Origin: Diphasiastrum complanatum
Lineage: Eukaryota > Streptophyta > Lycopodiopsida > Lycopodiales > Lycopodiaceae
Direction: 5' to 3'
Length of the DNA stretch: 64,000 nt
Assembly: GCA_029204225.1 (NCBI GenBank)
Contig: CM055092.1
Coordinates: 27,696,320-27,760,319 of the forward strand
Part shown: piece by piece, positions 11,571 through 23,795 of the stretch
Numbering within the stretch: position 1 is the first letter of the stretch
Layout of the letters: the number at the start of each line of letters is the position of its first letter
Program-made: the position numbers and the translations under genes
The notes under the pieces: model-generated
The model's database searches: none
What the model was told of the DNA's origin: nothing
The model's input: the letters and a program-made list of their open reading frames with translations, nothing else

Positions 11571-12760
11571 CGAGCCAGATAATTGCCTTCATTGTAGAGG
11601 TAGCTGCGACATACTCTGATTCTATGGAGGACAAAGAAATGCAATTCTGCTTTCAACTATTCCAAAAAATGGGTCCTTCTACTAGAAAGCAAAGATAGCA
11701 AGATGTGGATTTTCTTGTGTCCACATTACTAGCCCAATCAGAGTCAGAATAAGTAAGTAATGTCAAAGCATCCTCTGTATTTCCATTATAACACAAAGCA
11801 TAGTGCTTAGTGGCTTGAATGTATCTTAGTACTCTGAGTAGAGCTTTCCAGTGAGGTAGGTTGGGATTTGACATAGACTGTGACAATGTGTTGACTATAA
11901 ATGCTAGATTAGGTCTGGTGCAGACCATGGCATACATGATCGATCTGACTATCGATTGATATGGGGTAGTTGCACATCTATTTCTTCTCTACATCAATTT
12001 TTGGGCACATATCCTTTGACAATTTGAATCATGAGTCATAGGCGAGTCCATTGACTTGTAGTTTTCCATGCATGTAGAGTACACTGGTTAGATACCTTTC
12101 TTTACTTAACGTGATACTTCTCTTCACTTTGTCTCTAGTTGTTTCGATTCCCAGAAGGTAGTGCACAAGGCCTAAATTGGTCATTTCAAATTCCCAATTG
12201 ATTCGAATTGTTGATGATTAGTGAGTCATCAACATATAGTCTATTATGACATAGCTTGAGCCTCTCTATTTGACATAAACATTAGAGTTAGCAGAGTTTG
12301 AAATGAAGTCAAGCTGCAACAAGAATCGATTGATTCTATCCAACCGCTTGCTTTAGCCCATAGAGAGCTTTCTGCAGCTTACATACTTTGTGTTCTTGGC
12401 CTTGAAGAATGTAACCTTCAGGTTGATAGATGTAGATGTCTTCTTGTATATATCCATTCAAAAAGACTGTCTGAATATCCATCTGGTGAACTTCTAGATC
12501 TTCGACAGCTATGAAGGCGAATAAAGATCAAATGGATTGAAGTCTTACGACTAGACTGTATGTCTCAGTGTAGTCAATCCCATAGGTTTGTTTGTAACCT
12601 TTGACAACTAGTCGAGCTTTCCATCTGACTGTTGAACCATTTGGATTGAGCTTCAACTTGAAGATCCACTTGGTGTCGATGATCTTTCCATATGTAGGAG
12701 CTTCGACAAGATGCCAGGTCTTGTTCTTCATCAATTAATTGTACTCAGCATGCATGAGAG
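11571..12760 (-). pseudogene. Copia B reverse transcriptase and RNase H
   Basis: Read on the minus strand, 12734-12528 encodes the RT start ([10 protein letters not shown], then [13 protein letters not shown], then [11 protein letters not shown]). Further frames give QMDIQTVFLNG, then KALYGLKQA and the catalytic YVDD at about 12230. The 11937-11653 frame is RNase H with CTRPNLAFIVNTLSQ, WKALLRVLRYIQ and the SDSDWAS motif. Frameshifts and stops separate these blocks. RT copies the element RNA and RNase H removes it; neither can be made intact here. Confidence 0.85.
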
Positions 12761-14050
12761 AATGCCAGTTGTCTGCATTTGAACTCGACAATGCTTCTAT
12801 TACTAAAGTATGTTCATCTTTGCTTATGAATGCATGAGTGGTAAAACGATCAGGTTCTTGTCAATGTCATGCAGATCTTCAAACAATAGTTGGTTGCTGA
12901 GATGATGATTCTCCTTGCTGTGTGACAAAGATATCTTCAATGTTCGTCAGAATAGTCATAGGTCGAGGCCTATCGATGGTGATGGGAGTCGTCGGAACGA
13001 AATCTTGCATTGGTTACTAGTGCTTGAAGTCGAAGAATTTATCTTCAAGGAAGACAACATCTGGACTAAACTAAGATTCGACTTGACTCGACATCAAAAA
13101 TTCGATATGCTTTGTGTGATGTCAAGTATCCAATGAAGATACTCTTGCACCTGACAGAGTCAAGTTTTTTTCTCAAATCAGAGGGAATGTGCACATAGCA
13201 AAGATAGCCAAACACTCGAAGGTGTCGTAGACTTGGTTTGTAGCCATAGAAAGATTCGAAAGGAGTCTTTGAGTTGACTACTTTGGTACTTGAATAGTTC
13301 TAACAAACAGTTGAATTTAGTCCAAAAATTCTTGGTGAGCTGAGCCTTTGACATCATTGATCGTGCTACATTTAGCAATGTTTGGTTCTTCCTTTCGACT
13401 ACTCCATTCTGCTGTAGTGTGTAGCTGGTGGTGAACTGATGATGAATGTCAAATGATGCCAGATAGTCAGACATTTTTGTCTGACAAGGACTCTCCACCA
13501 CTATTTGTACGAAGGGTCTTGAGTCTTGACCAGTCTGTGTCTTAGCAAACTATTTGAAATATTTGAAACAGCTGAATGCTTCAGAATTGTTCTTAATGAG
13601 CATAACGTTTGTAAATCTCGAATAATCATCGACAAAAATGATAAAATATAGTGCTAAACCCAGAGAGGGAGTACTCATGGGGCCACACAGATCACTATGT
13701 ATCAATTCTAGATTGGACTTAGCTCTAGTGGCTTGTCCCTTTGGGAATCTTGATCTAGGCTGTTTGCCTAGTAGGCACATTTCACAAACATGTCGAATGT
13801 CGGTGGAGGCAACATCAAAGTTTAAATCCTTGACCATGCTATTATGATGCAAGATTGATCTCATGTTTAGGTACCCTAATCTTCGATGCCATAATTGGGC
13901 ATTTGAAGTACTCACATTAGTAGAAAGTGCATATTCGTGACCCAAAATGTACCAATTACCTTCTCTGTTTCCAAAAGAGGATTTGTTTATTATTCTTGTC
14001 CAAAATGGTACATTGCTCCAAATTGAACAAGGCTCTACAGCCCTGATCAA
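12761..14050 (-). pseudogene. Copia B integrase
   Basis: The minus frame 14050-13550 encodes pre-integrase (LWHRRLGYLN....CEMCLLGKQPR) and the core start LELIHSDLCGPM, with VDDYSRF. The frame 13501-13178 continues with QQNGVVERKNQTLLNVARSMM, which carries the catalytic Glu of the DDE triad. The C-terminal domain toward 12761 is too broken for a continuous frame. Plus-strand frames 12915-13136 and 13638-13847 are antisense shadows. Confidence 0.85.
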
Positions 14051-14315
14051 TGAGCTTGCGAATTGACAATAAATTTTTGGTCAGTTTGGGTACGTAAAGT
14101 ACATCCTTGAGCAAAGTCAATTTACCATTTTGAAGATAAAGTCGAATAGATCCTTTGCCTTCAATCTGCAGTGTACTTGAGTCACCGAAGTAGACATACT
14201 TCGAATCTGCTGGTGTGAGGTCTTCGAATAAGGACTTACATGAAGTCATGTGCTGAGAAGCACCATAATCAAGATACCAATCCATGGCTCCTCTAATGGG
14301 TTCTTCTTGCTTCAC
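13956..14315 (-). pseudogene. Copia B aspartic protease, joined directly to the primer site
   Basis: The minus frame contains DWYLDYGASQHMT, the copia protease block; the active-site Asp-Ser/Thr-Gly is altered to Asp-Tyr-Gly, followed by VLYVPKLTKNLLS. The usual gag and zinc-knuckle region is absent: only about 25 bp separate the start of this frame from the primer-binding site at 14340-14351. There is no normal ATG in the leader frame, so the protease block cannot be translated as in an intact element. The Gly-Ala-Ser following is conserved, so identification is secure even though activity is unlikely. Confidence 0.85.
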
Positions 14316-14339
14316 TCATCTTGAGTGATAGGAATGTTG

Positions 14340-14351
14340 GCTCTAATACCA
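14340..14351 (-). other. Copia B primer-binding site (one mismatch)
   Basis: On the minus strand this is TGGTATTAGAGC, one base from the tRNA-iMet complement. It lies three bases inside the LTR that begins with TGTTGGGAGG at 14355 on the plus strand. Confidence 0.8.
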
Positions 14352-14354
14352 CTC

Positions 14355-15130
14355 TGTTGGGAGGCTCTTGAATATATTAGGTGCGAAAAATAGAGCTCCA
14401 ACATAGTGAACTTGAATAGGAACTTTACCAAACTATAACATCAATAATGACTTAGATCGAATGGAGGAATATCTGGTAGTTATCAAAGACAACCATGAAG
14501 GGAACGAATTATTTAGGCGTTTGAGACAGCCATGCTTCCGTTGAGATTAGACATTCATAATTGAGTGAGCGTCAATTGAGAAAGAAAATTGTTAGAAAGC
14601 ATTCATAGCGGAATACACATAAGAAAATAGAGAATTTGAATATTGTGAAGAAAATGATCAGATCACGATCCTGTGTCCAAGAATGGTTCATAGTAGTGGC
14701 GCACTATGTGCAATGATCTTAGTTAGCTAGTTGTAGATTAAATAACTATCTCTATTCCTTGAATAGCTTTCACTCTCTCTGATATCTTTGATTCTGTGGA
14801 ATCAGATAGTTAAGACACAATGGAGTTCGGGCAGGAACTCTGATTCACTCTTCTCCACTCTTGTCTCATCATTCTAACGTCTACTCATGAATTGCCATTA
14901 TGTATATACACAGGAGAGATACCACGGAAGACAGTCTTTCCTTCCGGTCGAGACTCAGTTGAGTAGGGGAGTCCGGTGAAGATACCACAGAGTCGCAGCC
15001 TTCTCTTCCAGTTGAAACTCAGTTCAGTCCAGTTGAGACTCGGTCAGCAGGGCTTGGTTGAGTAGAGAAGAGGTCGTCGGCCTGTGTGGAGTCAAGCCTA
15101 CATCTCCATTTCAACCTATTGAGATTCAGA
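14355..15130 (-). mobile_element. 5' LTR of copia B
   Basis: The inner edge is fixed by the adjacent primer site and the CCTCCCAACA terminus (minus strand). The outer edge is estimated at about 15130-15200. A repeated GAGACTCAGTTGAGT-like block occurs near 14950-15060. No matching second LTR was found at the RNase H side. Confidence 0.6.
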
Positions 15131-15327
15131 TAGATTGCTGATTTCTTTTATGAGATGCTAAAAAGGGGGCTTTTAACGCATTAGAGTAACTTCATTAGAT
15201 TGAGTTATAGTTGTCTAAGACTTGATGGATGGATCTCCTAGAGATTTTGGTTGATTAAATTGTTGTGTCTTAGAATATTGAAGTTTTTTAAGAATATTCG
15301 TAAACATGTTGGACTAACACTTCTGAA

Positions 15328-15669
<342 letters not shown>

Positions 15670-15797
15670 CTATTGTTGATTTGTGTGCATACAGTTGTGT
15701 GTGTGTGGTGATCTGTGTGTGAGAGAGAGAGAGGAAGAGACAGAGAGTGTGAGGGACGGAGAGAGAGAGGATTTGTGTGTGTGCACAATGTGTTGTG

Positions 15798-15798
<1 letters not shown>

Positions 15799-15875
<77 letters not shown>
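15799..15875 (+). repeat. (TA)n microsatellite
   Basis: About 38 uninterrupted TA units, preceded by short TG- and GA-rich tracts. Compound with the (CT)n array 130 bp upstream. Confidence 0.97.
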
Positions 15876-15877
<2 letters not shown>

Positions 15878-18800
15878 TTGATAATGCACTAAATTCATTC
15901 ACACGATGCTAGATTATTGTGGTCACAATGCCTAAACAATGTGGTCTATGGTCATTTATAACCTATGACTTTAACTATTATGGTTAGTATTTTAACTTGA
16001 GGAAGTTGATTCTGGACAACCGTTTGTACTCTACGAGTAGCACAAGCTAGCCAATGATACATGTGGGAGCTATCTGATAAAAATTTAGAAAGTTCAAAAA
16101 TTATAAATCAATTTGCTAGTCCCAATGAGCTACATTATGTATATTTCATTTTCAGGTCTTTCTATTGATCCCTGTGGAAGCCAAAATTAACAAAAGTAAA
16201 TAAATGTCTTTTGGAAAAGCCGCCCTATAATTGTAATGATGAATTGCCATTGAATAAAACCTTTTTCCTACATAGGTATCTGTGCATGGTAAGGCAATCT
16301 TTTCAATCACTCTCTCTACCCACAAGGAAGAGAGATTCACAAAGATGTCATTCTCAATCTTATAGGCCGATTCATGAGTCATCATGTCAAGCTCCAAATT
16401 CCATTTGTAGATATTATTGTAAAGAAAAGATAACAATGACAACACAACATATTTTATTGGAGTACATCACAACCATTTGGCAAGAAAGTTGGAAGATATA
16501 CAATGTCCAATGTTGTCTTTTTTATTCCTATTGGTTGTGCTTATTGATAGGTCATCTACTAACAAGAAAATATGACTATTTGGCACCACGTAAGACTTGT
16601 TGTGCTACTTAGAAAACAAGAATTGCATTGTACAAGTAGAAGCTACTTTTTTCGGGAAAAAGGTCATTTTGTTGCACTTGATTCATGATACTAGCATTAT
16701 TATGCAAAATTATGCATTTTGTTCACATCCGTGAATGAGAAATGCCCTTCTTTTGTCAGTAGTTACCACTTGAGTGTAGTAGATTACATGAAGTAAAGGG
16801 TAAAACTTTGCCATAGCTGACAACCTTTGAAGTTTGTAATAAATAATGTGAACTTGGAGTGAAAGGCGTGATGATTTTACTGTGACATTGGTCAATATCA
16901 ACGTCTGATCATCCATTCAGCCTTTCAGGCCGCAAATCCATGAAATTGTTGCTGCTGTCTGTTGTCAGCTGGAATCTGCTGGATCACTCAGTGTTTAGTT
17001 TTGCCAACTCAATCGGCTGTGATCTATAGACTGTCAGTGGTTACAGACTCTATGATAGACACTGCAGTTTCAATTGTTGGTGAGCATCAATACGGCACTT
17101 AGCACTACCTGCACGAAGAAAATCTGTAGTAAGCATTGATAATAAAAGCACGACTGCTAAGCAACCCCGGATTCCAAAGCTGCGAGTCAAAACTTAGCCG
17201 TTGATTGATTCAGCAGTGAGATAGTGACCGAAAGAACAAGAGAATTAACGCTGGCAGTTGCTAGTTTATTTTCATGGCTTGTTTGCGAATATGATTTTCA
17301 ATTTTGAGGTTTAAAAGTCATGAAACAAGCTGTCGCATGGAGGTTTACACATTGGCATGAGAGCGAGCGATTTGACATAGCAGCACGCTGCACAATTCAT
17401 TTGTAGAGGCTGCTTCATCTGTCAGGTTTGTTCTGTAAGGAACGCTGCATATAATAGCAGCAGCCGCCAGGAGCTTCCTAGTGGATCGCGTTTCGACTTA
17501 GAGCAGCTGCAGAAGTCCACACTTCATCCAGTAGTGCACTTGCATCTGTGCAAGAGCATCTGCCACAGGTCAGGTCTAGCGCACAATTTGCAAAGGAAGA
17601 CTGCACAGCATTGGCAATGAGCATGCGCATTGCTTATGAGCTTCACATTACAATTTAACTCCCAATTTAACTCCATCAACTAGAAAGACAACTGGAATGT
17701 CCAGTCCTCGATGTGGATCTGCATTCAAGTCAGTATCCTAAGAATCTGGAATCTGGATTGAAGGGGGGACCAATGACCAGTCCAGTCACTCTCGGAGTCA
17801 GAGATCCTTCGAATTCGTGTCTGTTTCTCTTTTCTTGCAAGGCGAATCGCGATGTATCATGTCATTGCAGTAAGCATGGCCGCTGCAGGATTCAGCATCA
17901 GAATTGTCAAAAGTTACAACAATATACATAGACTGTATGGTGAACAGGTGGCCAGGACTTAGGCAGTAAAGTGTTTGTGCAGGTGCCAGTCAGCAAAGCT
18001 CACTGCAATAAAACACGTGCCATTTATTATACATGTACAATTTATTATATATTATAAGCAAATAAGTAGACAGAACTGTTAACCCAAGAGTCAAAAGATT
18101 ACAGTGTTAGTCATGACCCACTGACCCATGTGGCATGACTATGCATCAGGACGTCAGGAGTCAGGACGGTAAAGTATCAGACCACACTATCATGAGATTC
18201 GAGAAGTTTCTCTCTTATCTTAGAGTAGCTTTACTTAATGGGTTGAAGATACTACGATTATTTTTGTTGATCAGTTGTCTTTTTGGTCGCTGTAACAAAG
18301 TATATATAACAGAAGTCTGAGATAAAAAGGAACAATGACTCATATTTCTTTGATCTTAACAGCTAGCTGGCTGAGACTTTTTCTCCTACCTGCCACATGA
18401 TATTCTTCAGCTAGGTTTGTGTCAGTCATGCAAATATGGCTGTTGCATGGCATGTGCAGTTGAAGACTTTTTAGTCCTTGAATATGAAATACCTTGTTGT
18501 CAATATATAAGAAAGAAACAATATCTAATCTCACTTCTCTATCCATTATCATTTTTTTGGTGATTGATAATATTGGGTTAGCCCTACTAAAGAACATTGA
18601 CAAGTATGGCATATTGCTCACGGTCCTCTTTGTTTACCAACTCGTATTCTAGAAACTTATCTCTAACTTTCTAGAACAATGATTTGTTCTCGTCGAGTTC
18701 TCTTTTGAAAGTTCTAGTTAGACAATTAAAAGATAAATACAATAGTACATTTTTATATTTCTAGTATTCAATACATGACTAAAAACATATTACACCATTG

Positions 18801-19019
18801 TAGGTTCATGAGCTTAGCCTTGCGTGTAACTTTTGTAAATGCTATAATACTTGATCAAACAGATACTAAGGAAGAATCAGTATAATCCAAGCAAGACAAG
18901 AAAAGCTCTTAGACTATGCTAAGGAGTCAAAATGTGAGTTCTTTCAAACTAAAGTAAAATATCTGGGCTATCATTCATATCTTATAAAGGTCTTGAAATC
19001 GATTATGATAAAGTAACAA
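15876..19019. other. Unassigned DNA, partly GC-richer
   Basis: No gene recognised. The part from about 16.9 to 18.0 kb is less AT-rich than its surroundings and could hold regulatory or untranslated sequence, but I see no splice-consistent coding frame. Frames at 16211-16612, 17713-17931 and 18340-18621 lack any motif. Confidence 0.3.
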
Positions 19020-19400
19020 TTCGTGATGTGAAATCCTTTTTGGTGTGAATTTTCACATGTGTGGGACAACCCAAAAGTGTGATTGATCTCCTAAGATGTG
19101 GGTGATTGCAACTATAGATTGATATTGAAAATCTATCTCACAAATCTAAGGCAAGAGCACATAGAACATGCATAAATCATTCACCAAAGTACATTCACAT
19201 GTATGGGCTACTCATGATGAAAAAAACTAAGTATGGAAAAGCCTTGCTCTCGGGTAGAGAGAGAAAGCAAGTACATGCTCTCGGGCAGAGAGAGAAATCA
19301 AGAAAAAAATCTAAGTGTAGAAACTCTCAAGATCTTCAAAAAACTTAGTGTAGGGATCACTCATACTAGTAGCAACTCGAGGTGGAGGGGGGTGAAACAT
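19020..19400 (-). mobile_element. Diverged LTR fragment (copia C family)
   Basis: The end near 19030 (TTCACATGTGTGGGACAACC) resembles the end of the LTR at 23122 (TTCACACATGTGGGAAATCA), and the other side contains a CTCGAGTTGCTACTAG-like block also seen near 23725. It lies at the 3' side of minus-strand RT/RNase H remnants, so it is probably the 3' LTR of that element. Two CTCTCGG(G/C)AGAGAGA blocks lie at 19247-19290. Confidence 0.45.
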
Positions 19401-19469
19401 GATTGGACCCCTTCTTTTCCTCCTAATTTGATTGGCTTAGTGACATATGGGCCCTAAAATTTGATTGGA

Positions 19470-20334
19470 CCAACCACTTGTGGATTTTCTATCCACCTTG
19501 TCACTAGCAAAATCCGAGTCCGAGTAGGCTTCCATTGATAGATCTTCGCTTTTGTAGAATAATCCATAATCATATGTAGAAGATACATATCTTGAAGACT
19601 CTCTTGGCCAATTTCCAATGATAGATCTTTGGATCTTGCATGAATTGAGTTAGCTTATGCACATAAAAGCTCAAATCGGGCCTAATTATGGTCAACCAAA
19701 TCAAGGAGCCAATAAGACTCCTAAAAAGGGTGATACCTCGAAGGATCTTTCATCTCCCTTATTAGGATTACAACATGTCCCATAGGTGTATCTACACTCT
19801 TACAATTTTCCATATGAAATTTTTTGAGCATTGAAAGAGCATATCTAGATTGACTTATGAAAGCAATGATCATGAATTAAATCAATCTCTAGGCCTAGTA
19901 TGTAGTGAAGCTCTCCTAGATCTTGCATTTTGAACTCTACCAAGTGCACTTTTAGTCTCATCTACTAACTTCATGCAACTTCCACATAAGATAATGTCAT
20001 CCACATAGATGATGAGAATAGCAAGATGACTATTTACAAACTTTATGTACATGGAAGGATCATAGTCACTTAGAACAAATCCAAATGAGATGAGAAATGA
20101 GTTGAGCCTTTCATACCATGATTTTGAGACCTGCTTGAGCCCATATAAACTTTTGAAAAGTAGGCACCTTGGATTCTTCACCATGCTTGATAAAGCCTTG
20201 TGGTTGCTCCATATATATCTCCTCCTCAAGATATCCATTGAGAAAAGCATTAGAGACATCGTGGCACATTTTCCAATTGAATAATAATAGGTTTTCATAA
20301 AGAAGGTTGTTTCTTTGTGAAGGTTCGTTTGCAC
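19470..20334 (-). pseudogene. Copia C reverse transcriptase and RNase H fragment
   Basis: The minus frame 20334-19882 encodes KSLYGLKQVSKSWYERL and the catalytic block IIYVDDIILCG, the end of a copia RT. About 19560-19480 encodes LSMEAYSDSDFASD and RKSTSG of RNase H. The remainder is frame-broken and the N-terminal RT, integrase and protease are missing. The gap upstream is occupied by plus-strand sequence of another origin. Confidence 0.8.
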
Positions 20335-20620
20335 AGAAAGTTACCTAATTTGAAGCTAGGCAAGAGTTCAGACATATGCTACTTTGCGAACCTTCGTTGA
20401 GCATGCTACACTCATTATGAATCTTTGCCGACCTGACAGGTGGATCCCAAACACCAAAATTAGTTTGAACTCTAAAAATGTTCATTAAATGTAGTACCTA
20501 GGCGAAGGATGAACTTAGGCGAGGGTTGACCTACAGAACCTTCATCGAGCTACACAATTGGTCAGGAACCTTCGCCGAGAATTCTGGAAGCTATTTTCAC
20601 AGTACTGAACATGCCTATAA
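20300..20620 (+). promoter_or_regulatory. Cluster of GAA/TTC palindromes upstream of a TATA box
   Basis: GAAGGTTC at 20319 and GAACCTTC at 20388, 20536 and 20566, with GAATTCTGGAA at 20579-20589. GAAnnTTC is the core of plant heat-shock elements. Whether these bind heat-shock factors is inference. Confidence 0.4.
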
Positions 20621-20682
20621 ATTTTTGTCCAGAACTGATTAGCCAAACTAGTACTTTGTCTAATAGAGCCTCCAAATTAGCC

Positions 20683-20689
20683 TATAAAT
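20683..20689 (+). promoter_or_regulatory. TATA box of the unknown relic
   Basis: TATAAAT lies 155 bp upstream of the ATG at 20838 and is followed by a pyrimidine-rich stretch suitable for a transcription start. Assignment is by position and consensus only. Confidence 0.45.
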
Positions 20690-20837
20690 GGGCTGATTTT
20701 GGTTTCATTTCTCACTCGTGCTAGCAAAGCTCTTGCAAATTCTTCTTGTGACCAAATTCTTTTGCAACTCTTACATAGCCTTCTGATATACTTTCCAACC
20801 TTCAGTTCTCATTTTATACCTCATTCAACTTGCCATC

Positions 20838-23080
20838 ATGTCTTCGACCGAATATGATACTAGTGTTTCACCTAGATCTGTCATTGTCTGTGATGTTCCA
20901 ACCTCAACGGACATCATGGCTCTTCCTAGCACAAGCAAAGTGGCTGAATGGATGAGCCTTGCCGAGCCCTTGCTCAAGAAGATGGGAATCCATGAAAAGG
21001 CCTTCACAAATAAAAGTATGGAGTTCATCAACATGGACTTTCGTACCTGGAACGAGGCCAAGGCAAAATTTTACATAACCTTCCAGGGGGTAGTGTACAA
21101 GATGTGGGTCACTAAGGCTGCCCTTGTTGCTATAGGCATTATGTCTGGTCCTCGAACAACTCCATCCCATAGACATGCCAAGGCAGTCATCAAGCCTTTT
21201 GTTGATACTTAGATCAATTAGTACCACACCAATGACAACTATTTGCTAGAAGCCATCCATGATCCTACCCTACTTGCCACAACCCACCTTTTGAACAACT
21301 TCTTGATGGTTGGGAACCTCATGAAGGAGCGAATCTCCTTATAGATCCTACATTGCTTGGTAGAATCTAACTACGAGTTACATAAGGGGACTGTGCAGCC
21401 TTACGACTGGTACAAAATGGTCTTCGGGGACCTTAAGAGAGCCATTAAGAGTAATACCAAATACCAGTTTGTTGTTGCCTCTCTTTTGTCATCCTTGGCT
21501 GCCCCAAGTACTTAGAAAATAAGATTTACGGATTTCAGGCTGATTCCGTACTACGTATCTATGAAGTAGCACCGGTTGAGTCTTTCCAACAAGCATCTTC
21601 TTCCCATAGTCGTCGTCGAGTACATAGCAATATTGTTTCACCCCACTCGCCTCCCACGTCTTGTCGTCATACTCAGCCACCACCGTCAACTGCGCCCTTA
21701 CTCCCCCGCTGCTACTCGCTCAAAACTCTGCTGCTACCCTTGCCTTTGATTCCTCATAAGGGCCATATGTTACAATTGGTTCTTCAATCCCAATCACAGT
21801 TATCCAAGCCGCCTCACCCCAACATTCTATAGCCATGTCCCTGTCTACACAAAATTTTATGGAACTGTTCGATGATTCTGATTCCTTGCAGACTGATGAG
21901 CAATTTGTCATGCCTCAGAGCCCCAAGCAATTTAACCCCAATTCCCTCGGAATAGTATTCGATTAGTTCTAAGAGAATTTCGATACTTTTGATTCAGTAC
22001 CACTAGTTCAGCAAGGCCAACAAGCAGAGTAAGTTTTTCAGGCACTCGACACCATCAGAGTCGCTTCTACGGTCGTATTTCCAAAACAGCTCGATGCGCA
22101 GGTCCTAGAAAGATTTGAGGGTAAAGACATTTTTGAAGAAAAAGATCTCGAGGCCAATCTTCAAGCCAAATCCGGACAACCTGTGAGATCTGTGCCTGCT
22201 ACTGTTGCTAAACAATGCCAACGATGAAATTGGATTATAGTGATATCCTAGGGATCCATACCCACCTAGGACAAATGATCCAGAATATGGTTGACAAAAA
22301 ATCTTTGATGGAGAAGCGGATTGAGGATCTTGGGTCAAAAAATACACTTATCAATCAAAATCTGATACAGTTCAATCAAGAATGGAAGATTGCCAAGCAT
22401 CATGAAGAATAGTCAGGTAAAGATGAAAAAGGCAAGGCAACACGAAGATGCCTTAGAGAAATATTTTTCAGATCTCCAGAATGCGCTGGCCAACGTGCAA
22501 GATTAGGTTGACAAAGCCATCTAGGATGCCAAGCAAGCAGGTTATCCTATTGCAGGGACAAATGGATATGGCTCAGTTGGAGAAAGAAAGAAATCTAGGA
22601 GAACTGGATGCCACGACAACATAGCGTGACAATCTGCTACATGCAAATGTCCCAGATCGTCTTGTCACTCAAGAAGAAATCAGCTATCTCTTTAGGAAGG
22701 TCGAGACGTATCACAAGTCCTTGTACGACTTCCAAGGCAGATTTGATACATTTAGAGACAGAGCATCCTCAGGGCTGGCGAAAGCAAAAGCGATCATCAA
22801 GGATTATGAAAAAGCCACCACTCAAGTTTTGCAGACAACACCATAGGTTACAGTGCCTGTCATGCAAGCTTTTTCCCCACCTCTACAAGATCAAGGCCAG
22901 GAAGCTATGGGTACAGGCCATATTCCAAAAGAAGAGACAACTGTACAACAAGAAACCGAAGCAGGGCCATCTACTTCTATGGCCATTCCACTGTTTCAAA
23001 GACCAACCACCATTGAAGAGGAGATCCATAATTAAATAGCTTCCTAGCTTGGATTGACACAAGAATTTTCATACATCAGA
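20838..23080 (+). pseudogene. Large unknown coding relic with Gln-type stops
   Basis: From the ATG at 20838 a protein-like frame runs about 215 codons to about 21485, crossed only by TAG stops (21210, 21219, 21342). After frameshifts near 21485 and 21700 the text continues as a Ser/Pro/Gln-rich middle region, then an acidic part near 22040-22200, and a long Glu/Lys/Gln helical part near 22250-23035 with a likely coiled coil. Premature stops are TAG or TAA at sites that would fit Gln, so the ancestor was probably one protein of roughly 700-750 residues. I recognise no capsid, protease or transposase motif. It sits in reverse orientation inside minus-strand copia C, consistent with a nested TE; a gag-like role is a guess. 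Confidence 0.45.
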
Positions 23081-23109
23081 TGATAATAGCATTTAAAACT
23101 TTGTTTAGC

Positions 23110-23121
23110 TCTGATACCATG
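23110..23121 (-). other. Copia C primer-binding site
   Basis: The plus strand shows GCTCTGATACCA, the reverse complement of the tRNA-iMet primer site, directly adjoining the LTR at 23122. Confidence 0.85.
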
Positions 23122-23795
23122 ACAAAATTTTAGAATGTTCACACATGTGGGAAATCACCAAAAATGTGTGAAAGATCTTTACAAAGTTTTGTGCTAGCAC
23201 ATAGACCACATGTAGAGTGAAAATCACAATCTACCTCAAGAATCTAAGGCTAGATCACAATCTAGAATGCTATTGATCAAAGCAAGATTATTTCCACACG
23301 TGTGGGGAAAGTACAAAAGCAATTAATGTATGAAAATTACTTCAAACTCGATTTAGAGAGAGAATAGCAATACAAGCAAAAAAGTTCAAGATCCAAATTG
23401 ACATTATGATAGCATCAGATATGCTTGATTCTTCATTAACATTGTGAGAGAACTCACATTACATATATAGAGCGAGCACTAGCTCGATGTAGTACTAGCA
23501 TGCCACACCTTTTCTCCACCTCTAGAAGTGTATTCTACCAAAATATTGACACATATCAGTTTGCATGCATGTTTATGCACCTACTTCTACCTACTTTCTG
23601 CAAGTGTCATTTTTTTAACTACATATGTACAAATCTACTTGCATGTGTCCATAACAACTTTTGCATGCCTTGCATGTCACTTTGGACTAATTGGACTTTG
23701 TGCATGTGTAGTACCTCGAGTTTCTACTAGCCCAAATTTGGCCATTTTATGATCTTAATTTATATGCATGATACATGTGACATCTAGACTTCATT
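23122..23795 (-). mobile_element. 5' LTR of copia C
   Basis: The inner end is set by the primer site; the outer end is near 23790. About 640 bp of it recur in inverted orientation at 38.42-39.07 kb, including the blocks TCTAGAAGTGTATTCTAC and TGTACAAATCTACTTGCATG. Internal sequence on its 3' side is interrupted by the plus-strand relic. Confidence 0.75.
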
